Assembly: GCA_947623945.1 (NCBI GenBank)
Contig: CANQHU010000006.1
Location: 1-54,740, forward strand
DNA: 54,740 bases
Direction: 5' to 3'
From: an uncultured Clostridia bacterium
Lineage (GTDB): Bacteria > Bacillota > Clostridia > TANB77 > CAG-508
Shown here piece after piece: positions 1 through 8,265 of this stretch. Below the pieces are notes generated by a model that made no database searches, was not told the origin of the DNA, and worked only from the letters and a program-made list of their open reading frames with translations. A program made the translations under genes and the position numbers. The stretch's first letter is position 1; every line of letters starts with the position of its first letter.

Positions 1-10
1 ATTGATGACA

Positions 11-62
11 CAAAAAATATGTAGGAAAAACGACATTTTTTTTTGCCATTTTCCTACATATT
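11..62 (-). terminator. rho-independent terminator of the leftward operon
   Basis: Fourteen-base arms AATATGTAGGAAAA (16-29) and TTTTCCTACATATT (49-62) pair perfectly. Read leftward, the hairpin is followed by a short T run. It lies 3 bases past the cutA stop codon and ends the leftward gene cluster. Confidence 0.8.
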
Positions 63-65
63 ATT

Positions 66-371
66 TTACCATTTACACCAGTTAAAAAATTCTTTATTTC
101 CATTTTTAATTTCTGTATAAGAAATTTCAGCAACTTCATAATCATGTATTTTCTTTATTTCATTTTCTATTTTACTAAATAAACTTTCTTTTGTTCTAAG
201 TTCTAATTTATATTCATCGCATTCTTCTAATTTATTATTCCACCAATATTTAGAATGAACTTTTGTAACCTGACTTCCAGCTACTAATCTTTTTTTAAGT
301 AATGTATCTACTATCTTGTTTGCTATTTCTTCTTTATTACATAGTGTTGTTACAATTATATATTTATCCAT
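66..371 (-). CDS. cutA: CutA1-like divalent cation tolerance protein
   Basis: A 101-residue protein of the CutA1 family, small trimeric proteins linked to copper and divalent-cation tolerance, whose molecular role is still debated. The N-terminus MDKYIIVTTLCNKEEI and the central SKYWWNNKLEECDEY region match the family strands, and the length is typical (about 100-110). It starts 3 bases after the stop of the upstream phosphatase gene, so the two are translationally linked in the leftward operon. A shortened copy of this gene, lacking about 55 internal residues, lies in opposite orientation at 10373-10519. No in-frame CGG codon is present. Confidence 0.85.
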   Translation of the reverse strand: MDKYIIVTTLCNKEEIANKIVDTLLKKRLVAGSQVTKVHSKYWWNNKLEECDEYKLELRTKESLFSKIENEIKKIHDYEVAEISYTEIKNGNKEFFNWCKW

Positions 372-374
372 AAT

Positions 375-1158
375 TTACTCCTCAATAATATATTTTTTAA
401 CTGCATTAACAACTTCATCATGTACTTTTCCATTGCTTATTAATGCACCATTTATACTTTGGTCATATCTTTGTTCATTTCCAAACAAATCAGTAACTTT
501 ACCGACCTGCTTCTTCAACTATTACTTTAACTGCTGCAATATCACAATGTTTATGTTCTGTCCCTGTAAAAATTGTTAAACTATAATCTCCAGTAGCAAC
601 TAGGCAACTTGCTCTTGTAATACTTCCAATATCATTTAAGCGAGTTTTCTTTCTTAATTCTTCAAATACTTTACAAACATTATATTTTGCTTTAGACCAC
701 ATATCACAATGACATACTGTTCTAATATCATCTAAAGTATAATCATTTACAGAAATTTTTTCATTATTTTTATAGGCTCCTTTTCCTTTAATTGCTGTAT
801 ATAAACTATCTGTAAAAGGGTCATAGACTACTCCAACATTTGGGACACCATCAATTACTAATGCCAAAGAAAATACTGCTACTGGTATATGTCTAGCATA
901 CATAGCTGTTCCATCAACTGGATCACATACCCATACAAAATTACTTTTACCAAATTGTTCTTCTTCGCCATCTACACTATGCTCAGGATATTTTTCTTTT
1001 ACTCTTTTAATTAAATATGAATTAATTTCTGTATCAGCAATAGTTACAATTGTTTTATCGCCTTTATAACTAGCACCATTATTTTGATTAAAGTATTTAA
1101 TCATTATTTTACCTGCTTGATATGCAATATCTTTTGCAAACTCTAAATATTCTTCCAT
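375..1158 (-). CDS. inositol monophosphatase/CysQ-like phosphatase, with +1 frameshift at CGG
   Basis: Member of the Mg2+-dependent inositol monophosphatase/3'-phosphoadenosine phosphatase family. Visible motifs are GEE at residues 64-66 and the metal-binding DPVDGT at 79-84, followed by the C-terminal CDIAAVKVIVEEAGG motif. In frame 0 the gene would end at residue 219 with CGG TAA. Skipping the C of CGGT at 501-504 continues the family C-terminus (GGKVTDLFGNEQ...) to a TAA at 375-377, giving 260 residues, the normal family length. The glycine restored is conserved in the family (AGG). It sits between an HD hydrolase gene and cutA. A paralogue with two internal deletions lies at 9289-9795. 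The exact substrate cannot be told from sequence. Confidence 0.88.
501..504 (-). other. +1 frameshift site CGGT in the phosphatase gene
   Basis: Codon GGT is followed by C GGT. The in-frame CGG is followed at once by TAA. Skipping C restores the family C-terminus with a glycine at residue 219. Confidence 0.9.
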
Positions 1159-1160
1159 TT

Positions 1161-1574
1161 CTAATCTTCACTCCTTAACTTTGATACTAATATTTCTGCG
1201 TTTTTATAAGTTATTGAATTTTTTCCATATCTAATTTTAATATCTTCTAATCTTTTTGTATAACCAACATCATTACCATATTTATCAATTTGCATATCTG
1301 CTTTATTCAATATTTCTAAATATAATGATGAGTATTGGGCATTTATATCTCCATGATAATAAACTTCTTTCCAGTATTTATAATCATTCCTTTTTAATAT
1401 TTCTCCACCTATATGTTCATGATTTAAATTATTTCCATACTCATAGCCAATATCATGATTAAATCCCAATACAAATAAATTTTGTAATTCTTTATCATCT
1501 AAATTATATTCTTTTCCTATTTTAACCATTTTTTTAGCAACAGCTAATGAGTGCTTTAATCTATTTTCATCCAT
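1161..1574 (-). CDS. HD-domain hydrolase
   Basis: A 137-residue HD-superfamily protein, metal-dependent phosphohydrolases acting mostly on nucleotides. The N-terminal RLKHSLAVAKKM supplies the first histidine, and GFNHDIGYEYG around residues 37-47 is the HD motif, followed by HEHIGGEIL. Its start lies 17 bases after the acetyltransferase gene and its stop 2 bases before the phosphatase start, so it belongs to the leftward operon. No specific substrate can be assigned. It is short for the superfamily but carries the core motifs. No frameshift is needed. Confidence 0.75.
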   Translation of the reverse strand: MDENRLKHSLAVAKKMVKIGKEYNLDDKELQNLFVLGFNHDIGYEYGNNLNHEHIGGEILKRNDYKYWKEVYYHGDINAQYSSLYLEILNKADMQIDKYGNDVGYTKRLEDIKIRYGKNSITYKNAEILVSKLRSED

Positions 1575-1591
1575 ATTTTTCTCCCAATATT

Positions 1592-2146
1592 TTATTTAAC
1601 TATCTTACATTTAGTTTTTATATCGTGTTCACCACAATTAGTTTTGTAATAATTAAAAAAGATAATATCCATCTTTTCTTTACTAATATTTTTATTTATA
1701 TTAGTTATAGGGGTGTAGAGTACATCATATAGTAAGTATTCAGAACCTGTTTTATTAAATCCAAGTCTTTTATAAAATTCAAGTCTCGTTATAGTAATTG
1801 GATTATCTTCATTTTCAGATTCTATTTCAGCAATTAATCCATTATTATTAACTATCTTATTAGTTAAAATTTGTATAGCTTTTGTTCCATAACCTTTATT
1901 TTGAAATTCATTAAATATAGCAAAATAATCTAAATAAAAGGGATAATCGTCATTCAATTTTTCAAGCATAAAAAATCCAATAGTTATATCATCTAATAAA
2001 ATCTTATAAAACTTTTCTATACCTTTTTTATAAGTATTTTCTATTTTTCTCCATTCTCTTTGTTCATCTTCTGGAAATAATTTAATATATCTATCGTAGA
2101 TTCTTTCTTTAAATTCATTTATTGTTATTTCTATTACATCTATCAT
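1592..2146 (-). CDS. GNAT-family N-acetyltransferase
   Basis: A GNAT-fold acetyltransferase of 184 residues. The acetyl-CoA binding loop NEFQNKGYGTKAIQIL (Q/R-x-x-G-x-G pattern) is clear in the middle. It is followed by the typical strand and helix with ITRLEFYKRLGFNKTG, the usual GNAT C-terminal F-Y-x-x-x-G-F motif. I chose ATG 2146, which has GGAG about 8 bases upstream, over the in-frame TTG further out. The acceptor substrate is unknown. It is part of the leftward operon, between an unknown gene and an HD hydrolase. Confidence 0.8.
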   Translation of the reverse strand: MIDVIEITINEFKERIYDRYIKLFPEDEQREWRKIENTYKKGIEKFYKILLDDITIGFFMLEKLNDDYPFYLDYFAIFNEFQNKGYGTKAIQILTNKIVNNNGLIAEIESENEDNPITITRLEFYKRLGFNKTGSEYLLYDVLYTPITNINKNISKEKMDIIFFNYYKTNCGEHDIKTKCKIVK

Positions 2147-2197
2147 TTCAAACTCCAAATTTTCATATTTTAAACTACATTTCCAAGATATATATAT

Positions 2198-2596
2198 CTA
2201 TTTTAAGTTTATTTCCTTTAAAAATTCTTCCAAAGTAAATTCTCTATTATATTCATCAATTATAACATATTTAGACTCATTTTCTTTATAAAAACTTATG
2301 AAACTATTTAAGTCTGTAAAATTACGAAATTTAAAATCTTTTACAATTTGAACTCCAATAACATAGTTATTAATAGGGTCAATGTATAATGTTGTTTCAT
2401 TTATATATTCTGGCTCATATTGTCTACATTCTTCCATTACATCTTTATTATTAATGGGTAAAATATTAGCAACTTTATCATTAAGTTCTTTATACAAATT
2501 ATCAAGTTTTGAATTAAACTCTTTTTCTAATAAATCCAACTTATTTATTGTTTCATTAGTAATTTTTCTATCTCTCAAATAGTATGTACAAGACAT
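2198..2596 (-). CDS. conserved hypothetical protein (coiled coil plus small domain)
   Basis: I do not recognise this 132-residue protein. ATG 2596 follows a GAGGT ribosome binding site by 4 bases; an in-frame ATG at 2635 lacks one and lies inside a palindrome. The N-terminal half (residues 10-55) is a charged helix likely to form a coiled coil. The C-terminal half contains ETTLYIDPINNYVIGVQIVK, which reads as a beta hairpin. It follows the HipA-like pair in the same transcript, so a role connected with that module is possible but unproven. Confidence 0.55.
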   Translation of the reverse strand: MSCTYYLRDRKITNETINKLDLLEKEFNSKLDNLYKELNDKVANILPINNKDVMEECRQYEPEYINETTLYIDPINNYVIGVQIVKDFKFRNFTDLNSFISFYKENESKYVIIDEYNREFTLEEFLKEINLK

Positions 2597-2612
2597 TTTT
2601 ACCTCATTTCTC

Positions 2613-2639
2613 AAATTTGCCAACGATATTGGCAAATTT
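2613..2639. repeat. perfect 11-bp palindrome between genes of the HipA-like operon
   Basis: Arms AAATTTGCCAA (2613-2623) and TTGGCAAATTT (2629-2639) flank a 5-base spacer. No T run follows on the leftward transcript, so this is not a classic terminator. It could be an operator or an mRNA processing hairpin just upstream of the unknown gene. Confidence 0.65.
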
Positions 2640-2644
2640 ATATT

Positions 2645-2995
2645 TTATCTTACAAATTCATAATTGTCAGTAGGAAGTTTTGCACCACTTCTTTTTAGTA
2701 GTTCAAATTCATCATATTCTGTCATTCCATATGTCGCTAAAATTTCTTTGATTTCTGGTCGTGTTGGTTCCGGTAATCTCGCTGCAAAAACAGCAAATAA
2801 TCTAGGATTATCATATAAAGCATTAATTTGAGGAAATGCAATTAATAATTTAAATCCATTTTGTTGAGCTTCTTTAACATTTTCAAGAATGTATTTAAAG
2901 TAGAATGTACCATTTTCTTTATATAGTTTAGCAACTTTAAATTTGTTTCCTGTTTTTACATCTTTCCAAACTAGATATACTAAATCTTGTTCCAT
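2645..2995 (-). CDS. small HipA-associated protein (possible HipA N-terminal subdomain partner)
   Basis: A 116-residue protein directly upstream in order from the unknown gene and 6 bases after the HipA-like kinase. The sequence LVWKDVKTGNKFKVAKL, the aromatic YFKYIL, the FAARLPEPTRPEI stretch and the closing LLKRSGAKLPTDNYEF are consistent with a stand-alone HIRAN or HipA-N-like domain. Split HipA systems (for example HipS next to HipT in HipBST) place such a small domain beside the kinase; that analogy is inference. No DNA-binding HipB-like protein is seen here. There is no in-frame CGG. Confidence 0.5.
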   Translation of the reverse strand: MEQDLVYLVWKDVKTGNKFKVAKLYKENGTFYFKYILENVKEAQQNGFKLLIAFPQINALYDNPRLFAVFAARLPEPTRPEIKEILATYGMTEYDEFELLKRSGAKLPTDNYEFVR

Positions 2996-3001
2996 TTTTA
3001 T

Positions 3002-3941
3002 TTACACCTCATCTTTCAAATTATATATTTCTAGCATTCTTTTTCTTCTTTCTAAAATATACAGTCTTAATAACTTTTTCATATTGTCATTTATTATATC
3101 ATTATCAAATTCATTTAAAATACTCTCAATATTATTTTCATTAATGTTGTCTTTAATTTTTTCTATATACTTTATTGTTTGTGAATAAAAATTATCTTTT
3201 AGTTTTTTTAATAATTCAAAGTGTCTAATAGGTCTTTCATTTTCCCAGCCAATTGCTGATTTTGATTTTGTATTTATTAGTGATTCAAATTTCATTTTAT
3301 CTTTAAAAAATATTCCTATATCATTATTATCTTCATAAGCACATAGAGAAGAACCATTATCATATAACGGACTCATTTTATAGTCAAAATATATATCTAA
3401 CATATTCTCTGGTGTTTTATATATAGTTCCCTTCGATATAATTGCAAAGTTACTATGATGTCTATCACTATTTCCTATTAAAACATCAAAAATTATTACT
3501 TTGTATAATTCTTCAATATCAATTATTCCAGATAGACTTTTTTGTATCATTTGAACAGAATATTTAATATTGGAATATGAATCCTCTAATTTATCCTTAA
3601 TATAATATGGATATTGTGTTTGAATAAATGCTAATACTTCTAATAAATTTGATTCTGAATCTTCTAGAATATTATAACTCATAGATCCAATTCTTCCGTT
3701 TATATGTACCAATATCAACTTTAGCACATTCTACATCTATTAATTTTCCAATTTCTGTTGCAAGTTTTTCTGCCCAATATTCTCCAGTAATCTGTCCATC
3801 ACTTTTTACTTTCGGAAATTTGAATAAACCTCTTTGATTTGTTTCTGGATTAACAAGCCATAACTTTTCACTTGCACCACTACCAAATTTTCCGGATTCA
3901 GTATCTTCAATCCAATTATCAAAGTTTTTTACTTCAATCAT
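3002..3941 (-). CDS. HipA-like Ser/Thr kinase (HipT type), with +1 frameshift at CGG
   Basis: A HipA-family kinase. The catalytic loop GNSDRHHSN (with FDVLI before it) and the metal-binding PLYDNGSSL are clear. The N-terminus SGASEKLWLVNPETNQRGLF resembles the phosphate-binding part of HipA-like proteins. ATG 3941 follows GGAGG by 6 bases. In frame 0 the gene stops eight codons after CGG at 3696-3698. Skipping the C gives GTYKGRIGSMSYNI and a continuous 312-residue protein. Known relatives are toxins that phosphorylate aminoacyl-tRNA synthetases; the target here is unknown. It is preceded by a zinc-ribbon protein and followed by a small HipA-associated protein. The start is backed by a good ribosome binding site. 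Confidence 0.82.
3695..3698 (-). other. +1 frameshift site CGGA in the HipA-like gene
   Basis: Codon AAA is followed by C GGA. Frame 0 stops eight codons later. Skipping C yields Gly82 and joins the N-terminal and kinase parts. Confidence 0.9.
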
Positions 3942-3962
3942 TTTATACCTCCAATACATTCT

Positions 3963-4898
3963 TTATTCAATATAATTATTTTTCTTCTTTCTACTTTTAT
4001 TTATATTTTCCCTGTTTCTACATTGTATAGTATCATATTCAGCTTTAATGTTTTCAGCAATAAATGGTTTGCCACAATGCTTACATAACTTAACTTCTGT
4101 TCTTCCACTAGTTTCATTTAATAGCAAAATAGTTTCTAAAATTGCACATAAAGACATAAAGTTCCACTTGAATTTTATTTGACCATTTTCTATTCCATAA
4201 GAAATATTAGTCTTTTTTAATGTATCTGAAGTAATACTACTTTCATATACTTCTTTTATATCATCAGGAACATCATCATACAAATATGCACATATTACAA
4301 GTTTTCTGTTATAAATTGAAATTGCAAAATCTATTATTTCCGAAATTGTTTCTGCATAATTTTTGGAGAAAATAATATCATCAAGTCTATCTCCTTCAGT
4401 TTGTTTAAAATAATCATCTAAACCTGCGTTTCTTTGATAGTCATTTGCTTTCATTGTTTTAGACCAGTCCATTTTTGTATCAGCCCAAAAATAACTTTTT
4501 TCAAATTCTTTAGCAGTCATAACTTTATTATATCCTAAAACAACAGGAATATCTGCATTATCCATAAAGTCGTAATTTTCAGGTAAGTATCTAAAAGTAC
4601 CAAGCAAACCATAATTGTTTACAAATTCGAGTACGAGCTTTTGAAACTTTTCCATCTTGCTTTGTGCTTCAGTAGATAGTTCTTTATTACCTAATTTAAA
4701 TATTTCATTTCCAACTGATTCTTTTCCAATGACCAATAAATCTTTTAATATTTGATTTCTTACTTCAAATGGGTCGTATGTACTTGGTTTTGCATTTTTA
4801 TCTGGTAATATGTAATATTTATCATTGTTTTTTTCAATTATGTACTTACTGTATTTACACCATTTTGCAGTAAATTCAATTCTTTCTTCTTTAATCAT
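3963..4898 (-). CDS. CGNR-like zinc-ribbon protein of unknown function
   Basis: A protein of 311 residues, first gene of the leftward operon. The C-terminus has CKHCGKPF, then a further cysteine in QCRN and a basic tail, resembling the CGNR-type zinc ribbon found at the C-terminus of many predicted regulators and DUF6076-like proteins. The first 250 residues are mostly helical with no motif I recognise. ATG 4898 is preceded by GAGGTG. Its place before a HipA-like kinase suggests a regulator or antitoxin-like partner, but this is inference from position only. Confidence 0.6.
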   Translation of the reverse strand: MIKEERIEFTAKWCKYSKYIIEKNNDKYYILPDKNAKPSTYDPFEVRNQILKDLLVIGKESVGNEIFKLGNKELSTEAQSKMEKFQKLVLEFVNNYGLLGTFRYLPENYDFMDNADIPVVLGYNKVMTAKEFEKSYFWADTKMDWSKTMKANDYQRNAGLDDYFKQTEGDRLDDIIFSKNYAETISEIIDFAISIYNRKLVICAYLYDDVPDDIKEVYESSITSDTLKKTNISYGIENGQIKFKWNFMSLCAILETILLLNETSGRTEVKLCKHCGKPFIAENIKAEYDTIQCRNRENINKSRKKKNNYIE

Positions 4899-5032
4899 TT
4901 CACACCTCAAAAAAATTTTACAAAATTTTAGAAAACTAGTTGACTTTTATAATAATATGTTATATATTTGTAACAGTTGAGTTACTATACTATTTCAACA
5001 AGATATATTAAACACCTTGTAATTCTATATTT

Positions 5033-5061
5033 ATTATATAATTTTTAAGAGATAATGTCAA
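5033..5061 (-). promoter_or_regulatory. sigma-A promoter of the leftward operon
   Basis: Read leftward, TTGACA (5061-5056) is separated by exactly 17 bases from TATAAT (5038-5033). Both hexamers are perfect. It drives the cluster 4898 to 66. Confidence 0.85.
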
Positions 5062-5202
5062 CAGATAGTAACTTTATACAGGACTAAAGATTAAAAAATT
5101 TTTCGAGCAAAAAGATATCAAAAATATGCAAAATATGATAAGATAAGCATATAAAGATATCTTTTTTTGATAAAAAAATATAAAGAAAAGGGTGTGATAC
5201 AT

Positions 5203-6532
5203 ATGAAAAGAGAAAATTGGAATACAAGGGAAAAAAGAAGAGAAGCAGAAAGAAATACTAATCAATTAGCAGAATTATTAAAAATATTAAATCACTTTTT
5301 TCCAGATTTAAGAATTCAACTTTTAAATGTGAAAGACCCAAGAAAGAAAAATTATGCAACATATGAAACAGATGTCATATTACTAGAAAGAATACTAGCA
5401 TACATATTTGGAGTATCAAGTATGAATGAAATAACAGAGAGATTTAATACAGAAGAAGCATTAGCAAATTTTGTATTACTAGCACAAAGACATAAAATAA
5501 GTAGTTTACCGCATGGAGACACAGTGAATGATTTTTTAGAGAAATTAGAACCAGAAGAAATAGAAAAAATAAGGAATAATATGGTAAAAAGGCTATTAAA
5601 AATGAAATGCTTTGATGAATACAAATATTTAAATAAATATTGGAAGGTCATCTTTGATGGAAGTGGAATATATAAATTTGATAAAAAACATTGTGAACAT
5701 TGTTTAACAAAGACATACAATAAAGGAACAGAAGAAGAAAAAACAGTATATTTTCATTATGTATTAGAATGTAAGTTAGTAGTAGGAGAACTGGCAATAA
5801 GTATGGGAACAGAATTTATAGAAAATCCAGAAGGAGAGTTTGAAAAACAAGATTGTGAATTAAAAGCATTCTATCGATTAGAAAAGAAAGTAAAAGAGAA
5901 ATATCCAAGATTACCAATATGTATAATAGTAGATAGTGAATATGCATGTCAGCAAGTATTGGAGATATGTAAAAAGAATAAGTGGGAGCACATAATAAGG
6001 TTTAAAGAAGGAAGTATACCAACAGTAGCAAAAGAATTCGAAGAATTAAAAGAATATGGAGGAGATATAACCATTGAGAAAGATGGAAGAATATATAGAT
6101 ATGTAAATGATATAGAATATAAAGGATATAAAGTAAATGTAATAGAGATGGAAGAACCGGAAAAGAAATATCCCTTTCGTATATATGGTGTCGAAAAGAA
6201 TAGATAAAAAAATACAAGAGGAAATAGTAAAAACAGGAAGAGAAAGATGGAAAATAGAAAATAAAGGATTTAATGAGCAAAAAAATCACGGATACTTTAT
6301 ACAGCACGTATTTAGTGAAAATTACAATGCAATGAAAAATCACTATTTACTAGCACAAATAGCACATATTATAAGGCAGTTAATGGAAAGAGGAATAAAA
6401 ATATATAAAAAGCACAAGAAAAAATTAAAAGATATATCAGCCAAATTATTTGAATTATTTAGAACAAAAGAAGAAATAAAAGAGGCAACAAAAAAATGCC
6501 AAATAAGATTTTATAACGAAAATACGAGTTAA
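5203..6532 (+). pseudogene. IS4-superfamily-like DDE transposase, broken by a frameshift
   Basis: ATG 5203 follows GGGTG. The protein has a likely first catalytic Asp in VIFDGSG (about residue 153), a second in IIVDSEYACQQ, and the late E-x-x-W-x-I-E-x-x-GF block (GRERWKIENKGFNEQKN). Reading breaks near 6185-6207: frame 0 ends at TAA 6205-6207, and the C-terminal part continues in the +1 frame. There is no CGG at this break, unlike the native frameshifts in this window. I therefore treat it as ordinary decay, although a transposon-type programmed shift cannot be excluded. I could not identify terminal inverted repeats with confidence. Confidence 0.75.
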
Positions 6533-6665
6533 GATAGACAGTACATTGAAAAGTAAAACGTAAAAATAATTAGACAGGTGCTTTTTGCGCTTTTTTTAAG
6601 ATAAAAATAAAAACAAAAAAATAAATAATCCTTTAGAAAAAATATACGAATTTAATCTTTAGTCA

Positions 6666-6911
6666 TGGCAAAAGAATGGAACATTTGATATAGAGCATAT
6701 ATATTCAAAGAATTATAACGCAATGAAAGTACATTATTTCTTTATACAATTTGCACACACGATAAGGCAATTATTGGAAAAAGGGCTGAAATACGTAAAG
6801 GAACTAAAAATGAGCATAAAAGAAGTAAGTGCCTTAATTACCCAAGCACTTACTACAACCATAACAAATCTAACTGGATATAAGCAAATCCAATTAAGAT
6901 TTTCTAGTTAA
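6666..6911 (+). pseudogene. C-terminal remnant of a second, related transposase
   Basis: The frame from TGG at 6666 reads WQKNGTFDIEHIYSKNYN, then AMKVHYFFIQFAHTIRQLLE. This matches the C-terminal block of the transposase at 5203-6532 (ENYNAMKNHYLLAQIAHIIR). Only the last 80 or so residues remain, with no start codon for the full gene. Together the two copies indicate repeated insertion at this place. Confidence 0.7.
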
Positions 6912-7161
6912 ATTATAAAAAAACAAAAGAAAAAAATCAAGAGAAAAACGAAAGAAAATTAAAATAGTACAATATTTATGAAACCTAAAATGTGGAAAAC
7001 ATGGCAGTTCTAATAAAAACATCTCACTGTTGTGGAAAACTATTTTTAAAAATTAGTAAAAAGTGGATAACTACAAAAATACCAAAAAATGGAAGTGGAA
7101 AAGATGAAATATATATAACTAAAAAAATTTAATCTTTATTTCTGAAAATTTCATAAATCAT

Positions 7162-7190
7162 TTGACTTTTTCACTTATTTTGAGTATAAT
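7162..7190 (+). promoter_or_regulatory. promoter of the type I antitoxin RNA
   Basis: TTGACT (7162-7167) and TATAAT (7185-7190) are separated by 17 bases. Transcription would start near 7197 and run into the terminator at 7257-7292. Confidence 0.8.
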
Positions 7191-7196
7191 AATTAT

Positions 7197-7292
7197 AGAA
7201 AGATGAGATACCACAGAAATGTGGCGTATCGTTTGATTAATATTTTAAATTAAAATACATCTCTAACGATCCAACAGAGATGTGTTTTTTTT
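7197..7292 (+). ncRNA. type I antitoxin RNA overlapping the toxin 3' end
   Basis: A transcript of about 95 bases is predicted from the promoter at 7162-7190. It contains a first hairpin (GATACCACA-GAAA-TGTGG with a bulge then GTATC) and ends in a terminator with arms ACATCTCT (7257-7264) and AGAGATGT (7276-7283) followed by a T run. Its 3' part is antisense to the last codons and 3' UTR of the toxin gene on the opposite strand, the layout of TxpA/RatA and BsrG/SR4-type systems. Sequence 7205-7235 is also inversely similar to the toxin leader at 7437-7471. Confidence 0.7.
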
Positions 7293-7415
7293 ATTGTCTA
7301 ATTTTCTTACTGTAACAACTAGAGCTACAAATAAGGCAATAGCGACAACGGTTACTATTGCAAGTTCAATAAATAATATGTATATAAAAAATAAGTAGAC
7401 TTGTTCTAATAACAT
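7263..7415 (-). CDS. small hydrophobic type I toxin (holin-like/TxpA-BsrG type)
   Basis: A 50-residue protein with one long transmembrane stretch (about residues 6-36, IELAIVTVVAIALFVALVV) and a charged tail RKLDNKK. This is the form of type I membrane toxins often annotated as putative holin-like toxin. ATG 7415 is preceded by GAGGAGG at a spacing of 8; an ATG at 7421 lies too close to it. A strong promoter lies upstream and an antisense RNA overlaps its 3' end. It sits between transposase remnants and a tRNA scar, typical of mobile DNA. Confidence 0.75.
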   Translation of the reverse strand: MLLEQVYLFFIYILFIELAIVTVVAIALFVALVVTVRKLDNKKNTSLLDR

Positions 7416-7479
7416 ATGCATCGCCTCCTCTCAAGTAGGATACGATACACCACATCCTGTTTCTCTCATCTAGTTATAG

Positions 7480-7508
7480 ATTATACTTTATTAATATATA
7501 AAAATCAA
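7480..7508 (-). promoter_or_regulatory. promoter of the type I toxin
   Basis: Read leftward, TTGATT (7508-7503) and TATAAT (7485-7480) are 17 bases apart, giving a leader of about 55 bases that includes a partial inverted repeat of the antitoxin RNA. Confidence 0.8.
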
Positions 7509-7785
7509 TAGTTTTTTACTAAAAAAGCAAAAAAATGTTCTGCAATATTTTATATCTAAAAATATTATCAAATATTTTAATACCAATGATAAGTTAGACT
7601 GTTATTCTAACAAAAGTTCTAACATTTAATTCAAATTTTTAGAAAAGCAATTTTTATGTTTTAGTTGCAACTTTATCAATATTTATAATTTTATAACACT
7701 AGAGTATAGCTGAATTGATAGTCTATTAAACATTGATAAAAAATGTTATTCAATAGTAAAAAATAAATATCGTAAAATTCTTAAA

Positions 7786-7835
7786 ATCCTGCGGCCCAAT
7801 AAGCCGTGCCGGTTCGATTCCGGCCATCTGCACCA
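7786..7835 (+). tRNA. 3' fragment of a tRNA-Leu gene (attachment-site scar)
   Basis: Only the 3' part of a class II tRNA is present: a variable arm CGGC (7792-7795) pairing with GCCG (7803-7806), a T arm GCCGG-TTCGATT-CCGGC (7808-7824), the acceptor strand CATCTGC, discriminator A and CCA (7833-7835). The long variable arm and A discriminator fit leucine. The D and anticodon arms are missing, so it cannot be a working tRNA. Such fragments are left where elements integrate into the 3' end of a tRNA gene, and the element would lie to the left. Confidence 0.8.
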
Positions 7836-7923
7836 ACGACGTATCTGTTCAAATGTTTCATAAATATTTAAAATCTTTCTCTATTTAGTTTATAAATTTT
7901 TACAACATATTTTCTTAAAAGAA

Positions 7924-8191
7924 AATCCTTTTGAATATGATTCTGAAAATAAAGTGTCAGCACATGACACAATAAATGACACATAAAAAGACACGATAAA
8001 ATTAACTAAAAATGAATAACAAATTTTAAATTTAATAATTAGCAATAATCAAATAACAAGAGAAGAAATTGTAAATGAAACCAAGCCTTTCAGATAGAAC
8101 TATATCAAGGGCAATAAAACACTTACAAGATGAAAAATTTATTGTAAGAGAAGGTTCGAAGAAAACTGGATATTGGAAAATTTTGAAATAG
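7924..8191 (+). pseudogene. decayed C-terminus of a winged-helix (AlbA_2-like) regulator
   Basis: The frame reads NPFEYDSENKVSAHDTINDT, then TAA, KDTIKLTKNE, TAA, and QILNLIISNNQITREEIV. It then changes frame near 8085 to continue LSDRTISRAIKHLQDEKFIV and ends with GYWKILK. The ISNNQITREEI-SDRTISRAIKHL pattern is the winged helix-turn-helix found at the C-terminus of divergent-AAA/AlbA_2 regulators. Two in-frame stops and a frameshift mark it as dead. No CGG is involved. Confidence 0.7.
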
Positions 8192-8265
8192 TTAGTGGGG
8201 TAAAATTGACATTCAACATAATATTTTGTATAATAAGTTTACAAAAATTTTTTGGAGGTGTTCTT

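Noticed and set aside
5872..5880. Programmed -1 slippage sites (A-rich heptamers) as an explanation for broken genes
   Set aside because: A-rich runs are everywhere in this AT-rich DNA. None coincides with the native frame breaks, which are all +1 at CGG.
7924..8191. TAA reassigned to an amino acid, based on two in-frame TAA in this stretch
   Set aside because: TAA ends many intact genes here, and this stretch also has a frameshift, so it is simply a decayed gene.
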